From Pipra filicauda (taxonomy: Eukaryota; Chordata; Aves; Passeriformes; Pipridae), in the NCBI RefSeq assembly GCF_003945595.2, contig NW_024104107.1:1054001-1118000 (forward strand): a stretch of 64,000 bases of DNA, given 5' to 3'. Both the position numbers and the translations under genes were made by a program. Below are positions 23,100-34,392 of the stretch, piece after piece. The notes beneath the pieces were generated by a model. That model saw nothing but the letters and a program-made list of their open reading frames with translations, had not been told where the DNA came from and searched no databases. Each line of letters starts with the position of its first letter. The first letter of the stretch is position 1.

Positions 23100-23310
23100 T
23101 AAGGAAGGCAAATAAGAGTGTGAATAATCAATTTCCTAACTGGAATTAAAAGCGGCTCCAGTTAAAATAAGGGAAAGCGTGAACCAGCATGTAAAGTAGG
23201 ATGGAGGGGTTATCTGAGCTCCCATTAGCACCCTGCTCGTGTAGGAGGACAATTAACGTGTGCATGAGAATGATTAAGCAGAAGGTAAATTACAGCCATT
23301 CAGCAAACAG
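23100..23310. promoter_or_regulatory. Candidate conserved regulatory element
   Basis: Motifs include GTGAATAATCAATTTCC, GGAATTAAAAGCGG, GGTTATCTG (GATA-like), CCCATTAGC, GACAATTAACGTGTG and AATGATTAAGC, with CpGs at AGCGGC, AGCGTG, CTCGTG and AACGTG. Several TAAT/ATTA cores lie within 200 bases. The call is from composition and motif clustering. Confidence 0.33.
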
Positions 23311-24220
23311 GATGGCTCGTGGATGGGGCTGCCCTGAGAGCCTTTATTGCTCAGCTGAAGCAGGACTGCCAGAGAGGATGTGGTTTCTCGGTTTGCTCAG
23401 ACCAAAATAGGGTGATAAAGGTCCAGTCTCACCCTGGGTTTTTATCAGAGGTCTGGCTGTTCAATCTGTATAAAGGCAGGGTTGGGAATGGGTTTAGTCC
23501 TCTTGCTTCACATGAGCTCATGTGGAGTGTGATGTGCTGCTAGACCAGGAGCTGGGAATGGGGTTTTGTGTCTTGTGTGACTCACCAAAGGAAGTTTCCT
23601 GGGGCAAATCTTTCCCTTTGATTCCTCTCCTGGGTAGAGTAATGAGGATAATGGCTCCTTGTCAGCTTGGGATGCCCTTTGAAATATTCCTGTGAAAACT
23701 AGCAGACAAATGGGAAATGTGAGCTTCTCTTGGGACTCTAAGGGATGCAGGAGGCTGGGTGTCCCCAAACCCTCTGTGTTGGGGAGCAAGCCCTGGGCTG
23801 AGAGAACAGGTCAGGAGAGCTGTGGGCTGCAAAGTGGCCAATTTAAGGAAGGATAAATCCAACCATAAAAGAGAAAACAGTGCAACAGGAGGTGTTTGGC
23901 TGTTCGTCCATGTGGAAGATTTCCAAGATCTCTCTAGTGAGACCAGGTAATGGATTTTGAAGGTGATCTCAAACATAAGAACGACTCTGCTCATTAAAGT
24001 CTCCACAGCCACTACAGCAAATCACAGCAGACGCCTTCCAGGAGTTTTGACAACAGACATCAACCATCAACAAGGATAAAATAAGGACAAGTCAAAGGCT
24101 AGTATTGATTCCAGGAGCCTTTGAATTAAATCCTTGTTGGCCCACTCAGCATGTGGAGCTCAGACCAGTTTCAAAATGCCTGTTCTTTGTGGCTGTAAGA
24201 CTCGGTGATATATATCCATT

Positions 24221-24254
24221 AAAAAAAAAGGGGGGGGGAAAAAAAGAGAAAAAA
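24221..24254. repeat. A9-G9-A-rich purine run
   Basis: Nine A's followed directly by nine G's and then an A/G stretch. It is a polypurine microsatellite and an error-prone assembly spot. Confidence 0.93.
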
Positions 24255-25249
24255 TAGATTGGCTCTTGCTGTAATCAATAAACAGAGAAAGGGCAATAGA
24301 AAAAAAAGGGGCAATGGGAGAAGTGTGTGTGTAGGGGGAGCCACTCCACTGATATTTGTAATGAAAGAGGGTGATAAATGGAAAATAGAGATGGGATCAG
24401 TTTTCCTAAAGCAATATTAAAAAGCAATAATAAGCAAAAGCCAAATTCTCCTAATGGGGGCTTTGTGTGCAGTAAAAATATATCTCCATGCTGTCAGATA
24501 GTCTTAAGTTAAAAACAGACTTTGGCATGATTTAAAGAAAAGCCATGGTTTTATAAAGTCTCCTAAGTCTTCCTAACCTTTTTTTTTAAAATATTTTTTA
24601 TTTCTTATTTGGAATGAACACGTTCCTCTGCAGGTCTGGAACACTCTCACAATAGTAGAGCTCAGATCTATAGAATAAGACCCTAAAATGAGCTACAATC
24701 AGTCAGGCTCATCTTATTGTCCCCGCAGAAGAAAGTGCAGAAAGTAACTTAATCCCAGCACTGTGGAGAGAGTAAATTCAGATGCCAAACACGCAATTTC
24801 ACAGCCTGATTGTTTACAACTCTCTCATCATTTATGGCTCATTAGAATGTGATTCATAGACTTCCTTGTCCAGGTGTTGTCCTCATCCATGGTTTTAAGT
24901 AGTGTTAAACATTCACGGATGTTCCCGGCCTCTGGAAGTGAAAACTGCCCTTTTATTCTTCCCTGGAATTGGTGTAGCACCTTTTCTTTGCTACATTTGA
25001 GGTCTGGATGCAGCCTCTGCTCATATTCAGTCTTGGGGGGGGTGTGTTGCTGTAGGACCAGTGTCACATGGAAAGCTGTTATAATAATTTTATACGGGGT
25101 CAAACAGCAATGAGGAAGGCTCTGGACCATCAAACTCACAGGTCTCATGTAGTGACCTCTGTAATAAAACTCTACCATTTCTCTTCCAAGAATCCCAGGG
25201 GAAGAGGAGGAAGAAATAAAGAGGAAAAAAAAATTAGAACCAAAAAATA

Positions 25250-25460
25250 AACAGAAAGCAGAAAGAGCTCTTTCAAAATTCATGAAGGAGGAAAGTGAGG
25301 TTTTGTTGACATTCATGTTTGATGAAGAGCAAGCACGAAGGCAGGACGAGTTTACTCCGTAAGCAAACACTGCTCCGGGCTGTATCCCGCTCTTCCTGCT
25401 CAAATCAAGGGATCTAATTAGCTCTGGGAGACTTCAAAGCGTGGGGTGCAACGGCAGGGC
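25250..25460. promoter_or_regulatory. Candidate conserved regulatory element
   Basis: The right half keeps about seven CpGs (GCACGAAGG, GACGAG, CTCCGTAAG, CTCCGGGC, TCCCGC, AGCGTGG, AACGGC) and contains a TAATTAG homeodomain core (CTAATTAG at 25414-25421). It overlaps the start of the 191-codon - frame, which I regard as incidental. There is no alignment support. Confidence 0.33.
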
Positions 25461-26119
25461 AATGAGAGGTGGGTTCCCTATTTACCAGGTGGGGAGGAAC
25501 CTTAGGTGGCAGGGGGAGAGAAGAGTGTGTTGGGGTGGCATTTTGCTCTGTGGGTGGGAGAGGAGGGGAGGGGGGATGCACTGTCTGCACAACCAGGCAG
25601 CGGAAAGGAGTTGATTTCATCCCTTGCTATTCCCGTTTGGAGAATGAAAGGGCAGGGGATGTTAAGCAGAGCCCATTGAATTAGATTAAGGGAGATTAGC
25701 TCTTGTGCTGTTGCGAGGCTGGGAGATCAGTTGACCAGTTTTTACTAATTTTCCCTCTTGGGGTTCGGCGTTATCTGAGATTGATCAGAACCCTCGGAGC
25801 GCTGGGTCTGGAAGGCAACAGCCTCCCCCCCCTCCCCCCGGGCCTCACATCTAAGCCTGCAATTCTCAGCCTTGATGAGTTGCATCTTGCTCGACGCCCC
25901 TTCGGTCACAAAGCCCGTGTTCACTTGACACGGCTTGAAAGGTGCTCATTCAAAAAGATTTTCTTCCTTCCAGATGTATTTTGAAACCAGAGCAAAGTGG
26001 GAATGAGTTGTATCAGCAGGTTGATGGGGGAGTGCTCTGGGCTTGGGATACCCCATAGTGTCTATTCATCCAGGAAATGGGAAAAGGGATTTGAAGGTTG
26101 TCTTTGTCTGATACAATTA

Positions 26120-26121
26120 TT

Positions 26122-26156
<35 letters not shown>
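26120..26156. repeat. (TTTA)n microsatellite
   Basis: About nine perfect TTTA units, followed by TTTTTACAATC. It is likely polymorphic in length. Confidence 0.96.
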
Positions 26157-26160
<4 letters not shown>

Positions 26161-26321
26161 ATCAGGGGAACAGAAAGCAGTTATCTTTAATCATTTTGCT
26201 TAGCTGCTGACACATGAACGTTCTTCCAGAGCACAACAGAGTGTGAATTTAAAGGCAGTGAGTTTTTCCAGAAGACAAGTCCTCAGGGAGGCAATGTTTG
26301 CCCTGTTTTAATATAAGTGGA

Positions 26322-26385
26322 TGAGCCCCTGGTTAATGCTTTGGGCTGCAATTTAGGAGTTCAAGGTGCAATTCCCAGCTCTGAT
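26322..26385 (+). repeat. Possible ancient tRNA-derived SINE head
   Basis: The order CCTGGTTAATGCTTTGGGCTG, GGAGTTCAAGGTGCAATTCC, CAGCTCTG recalls the tRNA-related head of old amniote SINEs: an A-box-like TGGTTAATGC, then a B-box-like GGTGCAATTCCC followed by AGCTCTG. The B-box deviates (GGTTCAATTCC expected) and no tail is seen. It could equally be chance. Confidence 0.3.
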
Positions 26386-26504
26386 GTAAAATATCCATAG
26401 CTTTTGATGAGCCCCCAAAGGTCCCATCTGTTGCTGACCAGGACCATTTACAGAAGCACAATAAACTACACAAACCAGAGGGTTTCTGTTTTGCAGTAAT
26501 TAAC

Positions 26505-26690
26505 CTTTTCCTAATATTCAACCTAAACCTCCCCTGACACAGCTCCAGTTGTTCCCTCAGGTCCTCTGACTGGTCACCAGAGGGAAGAGATTGGTGCTGC
26601 CCCTCGTGAGGAAGCTGCAAACCCTACTGAAGTCTCCCCTCAGCCTCCTTTCCTCCAGGCTGAACAAACCAAGTTGCTTATCGAGGCTGT
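26505..26690 (-). mobile_element. CR1 internal 3'-region fragment
   Basis: The + strand shows TTCCTAATATTCAACCTAAAC, CTCCAGTTGTTCCCTCAGG, CCAGAGGGAAGAGATTGG and CTCCTTTCCTCCAGGCTGAAC, in the order of an antisense CR1 just upstream of its untranslated end. The true 3' terminus is absent. It is a separate insertion from the copy at 26990, because the segment order does not fit one element. Confidence 0.85.
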
Positions 26691-26989
26691 GGTTCTGCTT
26701 TTGGAAATTATCTTAGGCCGTTGTTTTCTGGGTTCCCCTTCTTGCAGCTGCGTGGAGGGACACAGTGGTGGAGGTTGGGGTTTTTTCCAGGACAGGATGG
26801 AGGCTCAGGAGCAAGCAACTGAAGGTAGGAAGCTTTCAAATTAGCCTTACTTCTGAGGGAGGATTTCCAGTGGAGACCCGGCTCACTCTAAAAACCTCCA
26901 TGGCTTATTTCAAAGTGACACTGAAAGCAGGAAAACAAGACCTTCTTAGTCCTCTGCCAAAGACCCTGACCTTTAACCCTTCTCTGCCT
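26691..26989. other. Short unique spacer between CR1 copies
   Basis: A 97-codon + frame at 26765-27058 continues into the next CR1 and is not a gene. Confidence 0.55.
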
Positions 26990-27190
26990 CATGGAATCAC
27001 AGAATGGTTGAGGTTGGAAGGGGCCTCTGTAGATCATCTAGATCAACCTCCCTCCTAAAGCAGCTCACCTGGAGCAGCTTGCACAGGATGCCATCCAGGC
27101 AGGTTCTGAATATCTCCAGAGAAGGAGACTCTACAACCTCCCTGGAAAGCCTCTTCCAGTGTCTGAACTTCCCCCACCTTCACATGCAGG
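26990..27190 (-). mobile_element. CR1 3' fragment, GAGGTTGGAAGGGGCCTC-type subfamily
   Basis: The + strand reads CATGGAATCACAGAATGG, TTGAGGTTGGAAGGGGCC, GATCATCTAGATCAACC, CACCTGGAGCAGCTTGCAC, GTTCTGAATATCTCCAGAG, GGAGACTCTACAACCTCCC. The AGCTTGCACAGGATGCCATCC block marks a third CR1 subfamily in the window. Confidence 0.94.
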
Positions 27191-28259
27191 ACAGGGTGTA
27201 AAGAGGAGGTTGAAGTTCCCTTAGGTTTGTCAGAGTGTGGTCAGAGCAGATGGGGAACAACTGAGTGCTCAGGATGTGCCACCTTTTCTTGTTGGGTGTT
27301 TTCTTTGTTCCCATATTCATCAACCTGATCCCAATTATTCCACAGAAACCTTCCCAACACACAGTCCAGGCTCTGAGTGCTCTTTTTCCGTGTGGCAACG
27401 TGTCCTGGTCTGTGGAGGGAGCTTTGACATTGACTGGGATGACCAGTCAATACAGATCCAGGAAGTCCTGCCAGTTAATCCCGGGCATCTCTGGCTGTGA
27501 GATCCTATATTTGGAATCCTGCAGCCATGGACAGAAATTGCTAAATCAATGCTCAGCAGGGCACCACAGATCCATTATGTCTTGTTTAACTGCCCCCTAT
27601 GTTCTCCCTTCTGCAGCAACAACTCGGCTGTGCCTTCTGGAAATGTGTGCAGGAAGAGCAGGGAGGAGGAATAGCACAGGGCAGGAAATGTTGCAAATAA
27701 AATAAGAAGTTGGCTGGACTCAGCTTTACAACCAGAACAAAGAATTTGCTTTGGTGTTACATCAGCTCTGGAAATTCCTCTTGGTGAGCTGCTCTTAGGA
27801 ACATGCAATTTAATGGAATACTTCTTTAATTAAAACCCAAGAAAACCAAAAACCAAAATGCCCCAGTGCTCTTGAGTGGAGCTGTTGTGGGGAATGTTTC
27901 TTTGTACTGAAATACATCCCTTTTCAGGAATATTTCTTTCTGAAAGATCTGGTGAGTGATGCTGTGTGACAGAGGATCACCCTTGGAACTGTAAGTGAAA
28001 TCCACTTATGGAATAGTATGTGACAACAAAAATGAATTCATCAGGACCAGTGATCCTAATGAACGTGATATCCCTATCGTAATGAAAACCTTAAGGAGTT
28101 CTGCAGGGAATAGAACTGGGGAGGTTTGCAAAACCAGATACCCTTGAAAAATAAAAATAATTTCAAAATCCAACCAAAACACACAAATTGGTCATTTGCA
28201 AAATCTCAAAACCTTTTTCTTTTTTAATTTTAATGTCTTTTTTATTTCCAACAAAGAAA

Positions 28260-28860
28260 AGTGAGCGCTGATTACATTCCCTCCCTCAGCCCCCCACCCT
28301 TTCACAACTGCATGCATGTCTCTTTGATTTGGGCTGGCTGGCAGGATCATTAATTGAATATAGTAAGGTCTTTTCAGATCTTGGAAAAGGGAAAGAAAAA
28401 AAAAGAAGGAAGCGCTTTCCTTTGCTGTTTATATTCCCCATCAGGGCTTGACAATCCATCCCGTCTGTTCCAGAGGGCCCAGACCACCTGAGTCTAAGTT
28501 TAGATCATATCCTGCTACATTAAACTCCACACATAATACGTTGGCCACATGGGAAAATTTAAGGAAAATGAGATTTTATTAAAACCAGGAGACTGCCTGA
28601 CTGCAGAGGGATATAATAACAGTGTTATGAGGTTCTTATCTCACATGAAAGTTTCACATTTCCCTGGTTTCCTTTCCTTTATGCTACTGTGGCTTCCCCC
28701 TCCCCCAATTCCGTATGGGTATCTAGTTATTTAATGCAACAGCTAAAAGGGCAATTAATAACAATCTCATCCAAAATGCTTTCTTGTTTAATGAAGGCCC
28801 CATTGATGTTTTAAATGAGCACAATGGCATCAAAGATTCCCATTGGCATCCCAAGCACTG
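28260..28860. promoter_or_regulatory. Candidate conserved regulatory element
   Basis: Words include GAGCGCTGATTACATTCC, GATCATTAATTGAATATAG, GAGATTTTATTAAAACC, GTTATTTAATGCAAC, GGGCAATTAATAACAATC (adjacent homeodomain and SOX-type sites) and TTGTTTAATG. The density of TAAT/ATTA cores is high over 600 bases. The right end enters the open frame at 28784. The call is compositional. Confidence 0.35.
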
Positions 28861-29335
28861 CTGGGTCATGCCATCCACCTTCCAGCGGAGCAAAGTGAGT
28901 TTGCACATCAAGGAGAACAGCTGGTTTTGGGGGTTGTGCCTGAATTCCTTCTGCTTTCACATCTTCATATCTTTGGAGGTGTTGTTCAGGGAGTTTTTTC
29001 CAGGTAGACACCTGGACTTCATGCTCGACCAGGCATGTTGTGCCCCTGAGCTGGTTTGCTCTGGAAGCACAACAGAGCTCTTTCTGGGAGGCTTGAGAAA
29101 GCTCCTCCCTGGAGCTGAAGGCGACATCCTCTTCATGGTGGGAGCTTTGGAGTTCCACTCTTCCATGGCTCCATACAGTCAGACATTCCTGTGCACAGCT
29201 GGTGTCCTGTTCTGCCCTTGCCAAATTTCCTGTGCCCACCTTGAGACGTTTCTGGGAGGTCAGGAGACCTCTGACAGCCTTGGCTCTTCTCAAAAAGTGC
29301 CTCTTGTTGGACTCCAGCAGGTTTTCTTCAGCTGA
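28784..29335 (+). other. 183-codon open frame opposite a 160-codon frame, unrecognised
   Basis: An ATG-led frame of 183 codons on + overlaps a 160-codon frame on - (28811-29293), so about 480 bases are open on both strands. I recognise no domain in either. The + product has Cys- and Phe-rich stretches without a clear signal peptide; the - product is hydrophilic. No splice sites, CpG promoter or polyadenylation signal convince me. It may be chance, an unannotated exon, or a remnant of an unknown mobile element. Confidence 0.15.
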
Positions 29336-32321
29336 TACTGTGGTGGAACATTCCAGAAAGGGAGACAGTCCCAGTCTGGCACTGACTGTTGAAAGTTGGA
29401 GATGGAAGTGAAAAACCTCTTCAATTCATCTTCCCAGCAGCATGATCCAAACTTCCCTGCTGAACTTCCTTCGTAAGGCCTGAGGGTTCTGTCTTCTTTT
29501 TCTCTCCCCTAATTTTATCTCCTTCTCTCGTATAATTACAGAAATCACTAAAATTCACTAAAAACCGTGTACTTGGTCACCCCAGTCTTTGGAGACCCAC
29601 CTCCCCCTTCCCCAGAGAACATCCCTGCAGCACTTCCCACAGGTGCTCCGATCCCTGCGTCACTCTGCCTCGAGTTTGTTGCTTTAATTATCCTCCCGAG
29701 ATCCGTGTGTTAGCTGGGAGCTGTGTGAGGGCTCTCTGGAGACAGCAAGAGGGAAACCCCTGGCATTCCCAGACGGTATTCAGGAGAGGTAAAAAGTCTG
29801 AAGAGGGTTTACCATCATTCTTTATTTCTTCTAGTGAGGGTGGGTTCTGTAGCATTGCTGGGCTACATTTGTGCTCCTTCTTAGACCATTCCCAGGGCTT
29901 TGTTGTGAGCAGATTAGATATTAGATTTGGCATTCTGAAGAAATTGTATGAAAACTAAATGCTTTTGATGAGTTGTATGTTCAAAGCAATGCATTCAGGG
30001 CAGGGAACGTGCGTTGGCTCCACACTTCGCACAGTTATTACTTTTTATCAGTTCAAGTCACTTATCTCTTAAACAAGTTCTTTCATCCTTTCTGGGTTAC
30101 TCCACCGCTGGAATTTTGCATGGCCTGGTGAGATCCCGTCTCAGGGACAGAAATGCTTCTCTAGTCTCACCTTGAAGTTGGGGAGACTTTTTCTGGGTAG
30201 ACCATCTGGGGAGTCCCGGGTTGCCTTCTCTGGGGATCGACTGTTTACAGAGCAAGCAAGGTATTTAATTATGTTTCTTGCACCCTGGTGGTTTGCTGGG
30301 AATTGTAATCAAAGAAGAGGCTTAGTGAAAAGCTTAATACAGCCTGTGCAAGTGATTTTTGCCTGAGGGGAAGATGAGATTTGAAAGGAGCAGCAGTGGT
30401 CAGAAAAACAAACATACAACTGAAACTAATGAGACAATTGCCTCTTCCTATGCCAGAGCTCCTGGAGAGACCTTGCAAGGTCCATGAGACCTTATTAGGT
30501 TGTAAGGTCATTTCCTTTTCCTTTCTAATGAACTTCCCAACAGACCAGAGATGAAAAGGTGGGAGAACATATCGCTGTGTTTTGAAGGGATCTGTGCTAT
30601 CCTGAACATGCCCTGGTCCTGTATCAGTCTGCTGGGCTGTTATCCCATGGCTCTTCTATCCCTAAGAAAACCAAGGGAATGAACTGTTGATGTTAGAGAT
30701 GGATGCTGTGTTCTGGTGTGTTTTCCTGTTTGCATCCCTTTCCCTGTGGAGCTTGGCTGGCTCTTCTTCAAAATGTGACCACCTGAGGGCAGGTTGGAGG
30801 GACTTGGGTTGCTCAGAGATGTCCAGGGATGAGACATCACACCATTCCTGTGCACATCAGCAGGAGCTTCATGGAAGAAGCTACTCTCTGTGCCCACTTT
30901 GGGTGCGATGAGAAGTCAGAGAATCAAATTGCACCAAAGGTACACTTCAAGCAGTGGGAAAAACACCCAGTGGTGGAAAGGCTCCTGGAAGGACAGGTGA
31001 GCTGGAATGTCCCAAGCCATGGGAGTCTGGCTGGTTTTGGCCACAGCTGTGGGTGTCAGAGGGCTTTTTGCAAAGCTCACCCCAATGGGTCTCCTATTTG
31101 TTCCACGTGTTTTGGAGCATGAATATGCAAGGACCAAAATGCTAATGGATTCCTCCCTCTGACTGCCCTCCCTCCACATGTGCACACAGACAATCCCAAA
31201 CAATCCCCAACCCACACCAGACAGAAACGTTACACAAACCCAAAAAAATCACTGTATTGAGATCAACTTTTTGTCACTCCAGTCCTTCCACTTCCAAGCC
31301 TACCAAATTCCCAGGCTCCAGTGACACACAGTATTCCCATGTGCAAGCTGTGAGCACAGTGGGGTAGATTTTGGGTAATCCATGTGCTGGGTCAGAAGCC
31401 AAAGTAAAAACCCGAGGACATCCCCTTATCTTTTATGGGGAACCAGTGGCTGCTGTTTCAGACCTTGGATCACGTGAAGACAAACATGTCAGAAGCTTGT
31501 GGTTCTTCTGCTGAGCATTGATGGATCACAAAGGGTTGTGTCACTGGAGTTTAAGTGCCTGGATAGGTGGTAGGAAGGGCTGGGAATGGTCTGCACTGGG
31601 CCATTCTATGGCAATCATTGATGAAAGATGTGCATATTTGGGGAAATAGGTGTGGTTACTCACCTTCCTAAAATGGGAAAGCCAAACTCAGGAAGACATT
31701 AGCCTGCAATGCATGTTCACACATCCTCCTGGACAGGCAGGTACTTGGGTGTGTGACAAGGTCCTCCCCTCTGGATTTTAGCATTCAATTTGTCTTTCAG
31801 TGTTTAGACAAGAGATGGACACGCTGATGGACCATGGATCTCCAGAATTAGGATTGTTGGTTGGCTGGGAGACACAAGATAACTACCCATAACTTGGGAG
31901 GGGAGCATCTGGGAAGAGGAGAGAGGAGAAATGACAGCAGCCACAGGAGGTGGGGTTGGGGTGAAGGATCACTCTTATCCTCTTGTGTGCCTCAGCAGTG
32001 ACCCTTCTCCCTGCAGGGCCTTGCTGCCCAGGCAGAGAACCCTTATCAAAAGGCAGATGAGTTGCAATGAGTTGATGTGGTGTTGGTTGGACACCTTGTC
32101 TTTGAGAAGCCAATCTACTGTGCCACCCATTGCTGAGGATTGTGGAGAGGAAAGAGAGGGGTTTTGAAAGCAGAAATATTCCCTGATTGGGTTTTTTGGG
32201 GGGGTTAGGGCAAACACTTTCAGAACTTCAGAATGGTCAAGCAACTTGCACTTGTTTTTTTCAGGTTTAATAAAGGAGAGGGAGTGTCACAGTTCCTAAT
32301 TTGCAAATATAGATTTTGTGT

Positions 32322-32421
32322 GGCTCTGGTCTAGTGGAAGGTGTCTCTGAGCATGGTAAGGAGTTTGGGATTAGATGATCTTTGGCGTTTCTTCCAGCCA
32401 AAACTATTCCATGATTCCATG
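32322..32421 (+). mobile_element. CR1 3' tail, first of an adjoining pair
   Basis: It reads GGCTCTGGTCTAGTGGAAGG, GTCTCTGAGCATGGTAAGG, GATTAGATGATCTTTGGCG, TTCTTCCAGCCAAAACTATTCC, ATGATTCCATG. It is more diverged than the copy that follows directly. Confidence 0.92.
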
Positions 32422-32440
32422 TGGAGAATGGTGCCGTGAC

Positions 32441-32579
32441 CCTGGAAGTGTCCAAGGCCTAATTGGACAGGGCTTGAAGCAACCTGGTCTAGTGGAAGGT
32501 GTCCCTGCCCATGGCAGGGGGTTGGAACTGGGTGATCTTTAAGGTCCCTTCCAACCCAAACCATTCCATGATTCTATGA
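32441..32579 (+). mobile_element. CR1 3' end, second of an adjoining pair
   Basis: It starts CCTGGAAGTGTCCAAGGCC and ends CCATTCCATGATTCTATGA, with GTCTAGTGGAAGGTGTCCC and GGGTGATCTTTAAGG between. It is closer to the intact CR1 end than its left neighbour, so it probably inserted later, just behind the older tail. Confidence 0.95.
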
Positions 32580-34145
32580 CTTGTCCAAGACACGTGGTAG
32601 GAGAGATGGGAATGAAACTGGTCTCATGCACCCATTTTTCTTCCACACTCCCCACACAGCCTGGGATTGAAGCTTTATATTCCATATAAATCGTTTTGGT
32701 CCCCCAAAAGCTGCTGGTCTCTTGCCAAGAAACGTGGCTCCGGGACTGCTGAGGGGCAGAGCCTCCCTGTCCCCTCTGTGGCAGATAAAACTTTGCCCTG
32801 GTGTCCTCAACAACCTGGCTATGATGTGATGGGGGGAATGGGAGGGGAGTCAGCCCAGTAATTTCATGTTAGTGGAAATATTGCTCTTGCAGCCCAGCAT
32901 TTGGTTTTCATTTGGTGCCTGTGCTCAGCTCATTTCTGCTGGCGCTTCACTTCTGATCCAATTGAGTTATCGATGCAGCAAAGGAGAAGGAGGCAAACAA
33001 GATTGGTGTCACATTTTTTTTTTTTTTTTGTGGCTTTATTTTTCCTACCTCCCTCTTGCTTCTTCTTTGCTTTGAAAGATCAAAAGAGGACAAAATAAAA
33101 CTTTCTGTGTAATGAAACACAGGCAGAGGGAAAAATGGCAGCGCACAAAATTGTTTTCAGTCTCCCTTTAAGGTTGCTGTTGGTATCTTTGATTTAGGCA
33201 CCAAAGCTTTAATCAGAGTGTTGGAGACAACACAAAAATTATTCATCCAACCAAGTTCCCCTCTCACTCTCTTTCCCTCTGCTTTTTTTTTTCTGTCTCT
33301 CTTTTTTTATTAATGTGGGTTTAAAAAGATTCTCAAAATACAGTGCTGGCTCAATTTTGTTTTCCCAACTAATAACCCAAAGCAGGATCAGCTATTTTGC
33401 AGCTGACAGATCTGTCTCTAAACTAGATTGTCTTTCTTGCTGAATTCATCCATCATGTATGAAGAAGAAAAAAAAAAAGAAAAGAAAGAATAATAAAAAA
33501 AACTATATTTATTTTCCACGGGCTTATCCCTCCCTACAGCAGCAATGACCTGAACTCATCCATGCCTTGACAAACCCACTCCCAGTATGGGAAAACCAAG
33601 ACACTACTGCAGCAGCACACACTTTTTGGGGTTGTTTTCATGCTTCCAGGGTGGAGTGGGGGCTCAATCTGTTTGCAGGATATTTTCTAAGGCATCTCCG
33701 GGGAGCAAACAGTGTTCCTTTTGCCTCTGAGGGAGAACTGGAGCATCCTTGGACAGGCAGCTCTGCCCAAGCTCCTTCTGCTGTTGCTCTGCATCTCTCT
33801 TGGCAGTTGGGTCTTGTTCTGGAGAGGCCAAAACATGTTGGTGGTGAACAGCAAATGTGCTTAAACTACACCACATACCGTGGTCCCTGCACATTGTGCT
33901 GGAAATGCACATGGAAAAGAGCATGTGCTTAGTAATCCTAGTCCTGGATATCCTCTGCACTTCCAGCAGATAGTGGTGTAGGGACTTCCTGAGGTGAAGG
34001 TTATATCCTGAGCAGTGTTTAATAGCCCTTAATGGGCCCATCCTCCTTCAAATCATTTGATTTGTAATTTCTTTTTTACTTCATTGATATTTTTTGGCCT
34101 GCCTGACATCCTGCCCAGACCAGTTCTCTAATTTAATTATACACT
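32580..34145. other. Unique noncoding DNA with T- and A-rich tracts
   Basis: No gene is recognised. T16 lies near 33015-33030 and AAG-rich DNA near 33464-33505. The segment 33300-33460 has mild enhancer-like composition (AACTAATAACCC, CAGCTGACAGATCTGTC). The 121- and 125-codon opposing frames at 33.57-34.04 kb have no motif. Confidence 0.5.
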
Positions 34146-34392
34146 GGATGAAAAAGTACTTCCCTTCTTTTGTCTCCAACCTGCTGCCTGCTGGTGCCTC
34201 TGCCTGATCCCTCATTCCTGTATGCTGGAAAGGGAAAGAGCTGTTTGCTCTTCCCTGCCTCTGATCTGTGATTTCATGGACACCTCATCTCTTCTTTCTT
34301 CTCCAGGCTAAAAGCTGCTGGCCTGCTTAGTATCTCCTTTTCTGAAGCTGTTTTGTACTTCTGGTTATTTTATGCCCCTCTTCTGAATAAAT
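34146..34392 (-). mobile_element. Ancient, diverged CR1/L3-like fragment
   Basis: The + strand order GGATGAAAAAGTACTTCCC, CCAACCTGCTGCCTGC, GATTTCATGGACACCTCATC, TTCTTCTCCAGGCTAAAAGC and TTATGCCCCTCTTCTGAATAAA recalls antisense old CR1 copies of turtles and crocodilians rather than the recent avian ones. No avian octamer tail is present. Divergence suggests insertion well before the other copies. Subfamily assignment is from memory of the pattern. Confidence 0.68.

Larger units (their letters stand above)
22687..26504. other. Unique noncoding DNA with candidate regulatory blocks
   Basis: No gene is recognised. The 191-codon - frame at 24828-25403 has no domain and runs across an AT-rich block. 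Low-complexity A/G DNA lies at 24221-24254. The interval holds candidate elements at 23100-23310 and 25250-25460, a (TTTA)n array and a possible SINE remnant. Confidence 0.5.
27191..32321. other. 5.1-kb CR1-free unique interval
   Basis: No gene is recognised. The best candidate regulatory block is 28260-28860. Two long opposing frames occur at 28784-29335. Another 146-codon + frame at 27265-27705 begins with hydrophobic residues but has no domain. The 29.5-32.3 kb part is unremarkable. Confidence 0.5.

Noticed and set aside
24828..25403. 191-codon frame on -
   Set aside because: No recognisable motif. It includes a serine run and a Phe run produced by A/G-rich low-complexity DNA, and it overlaps a candidate noncoding element.
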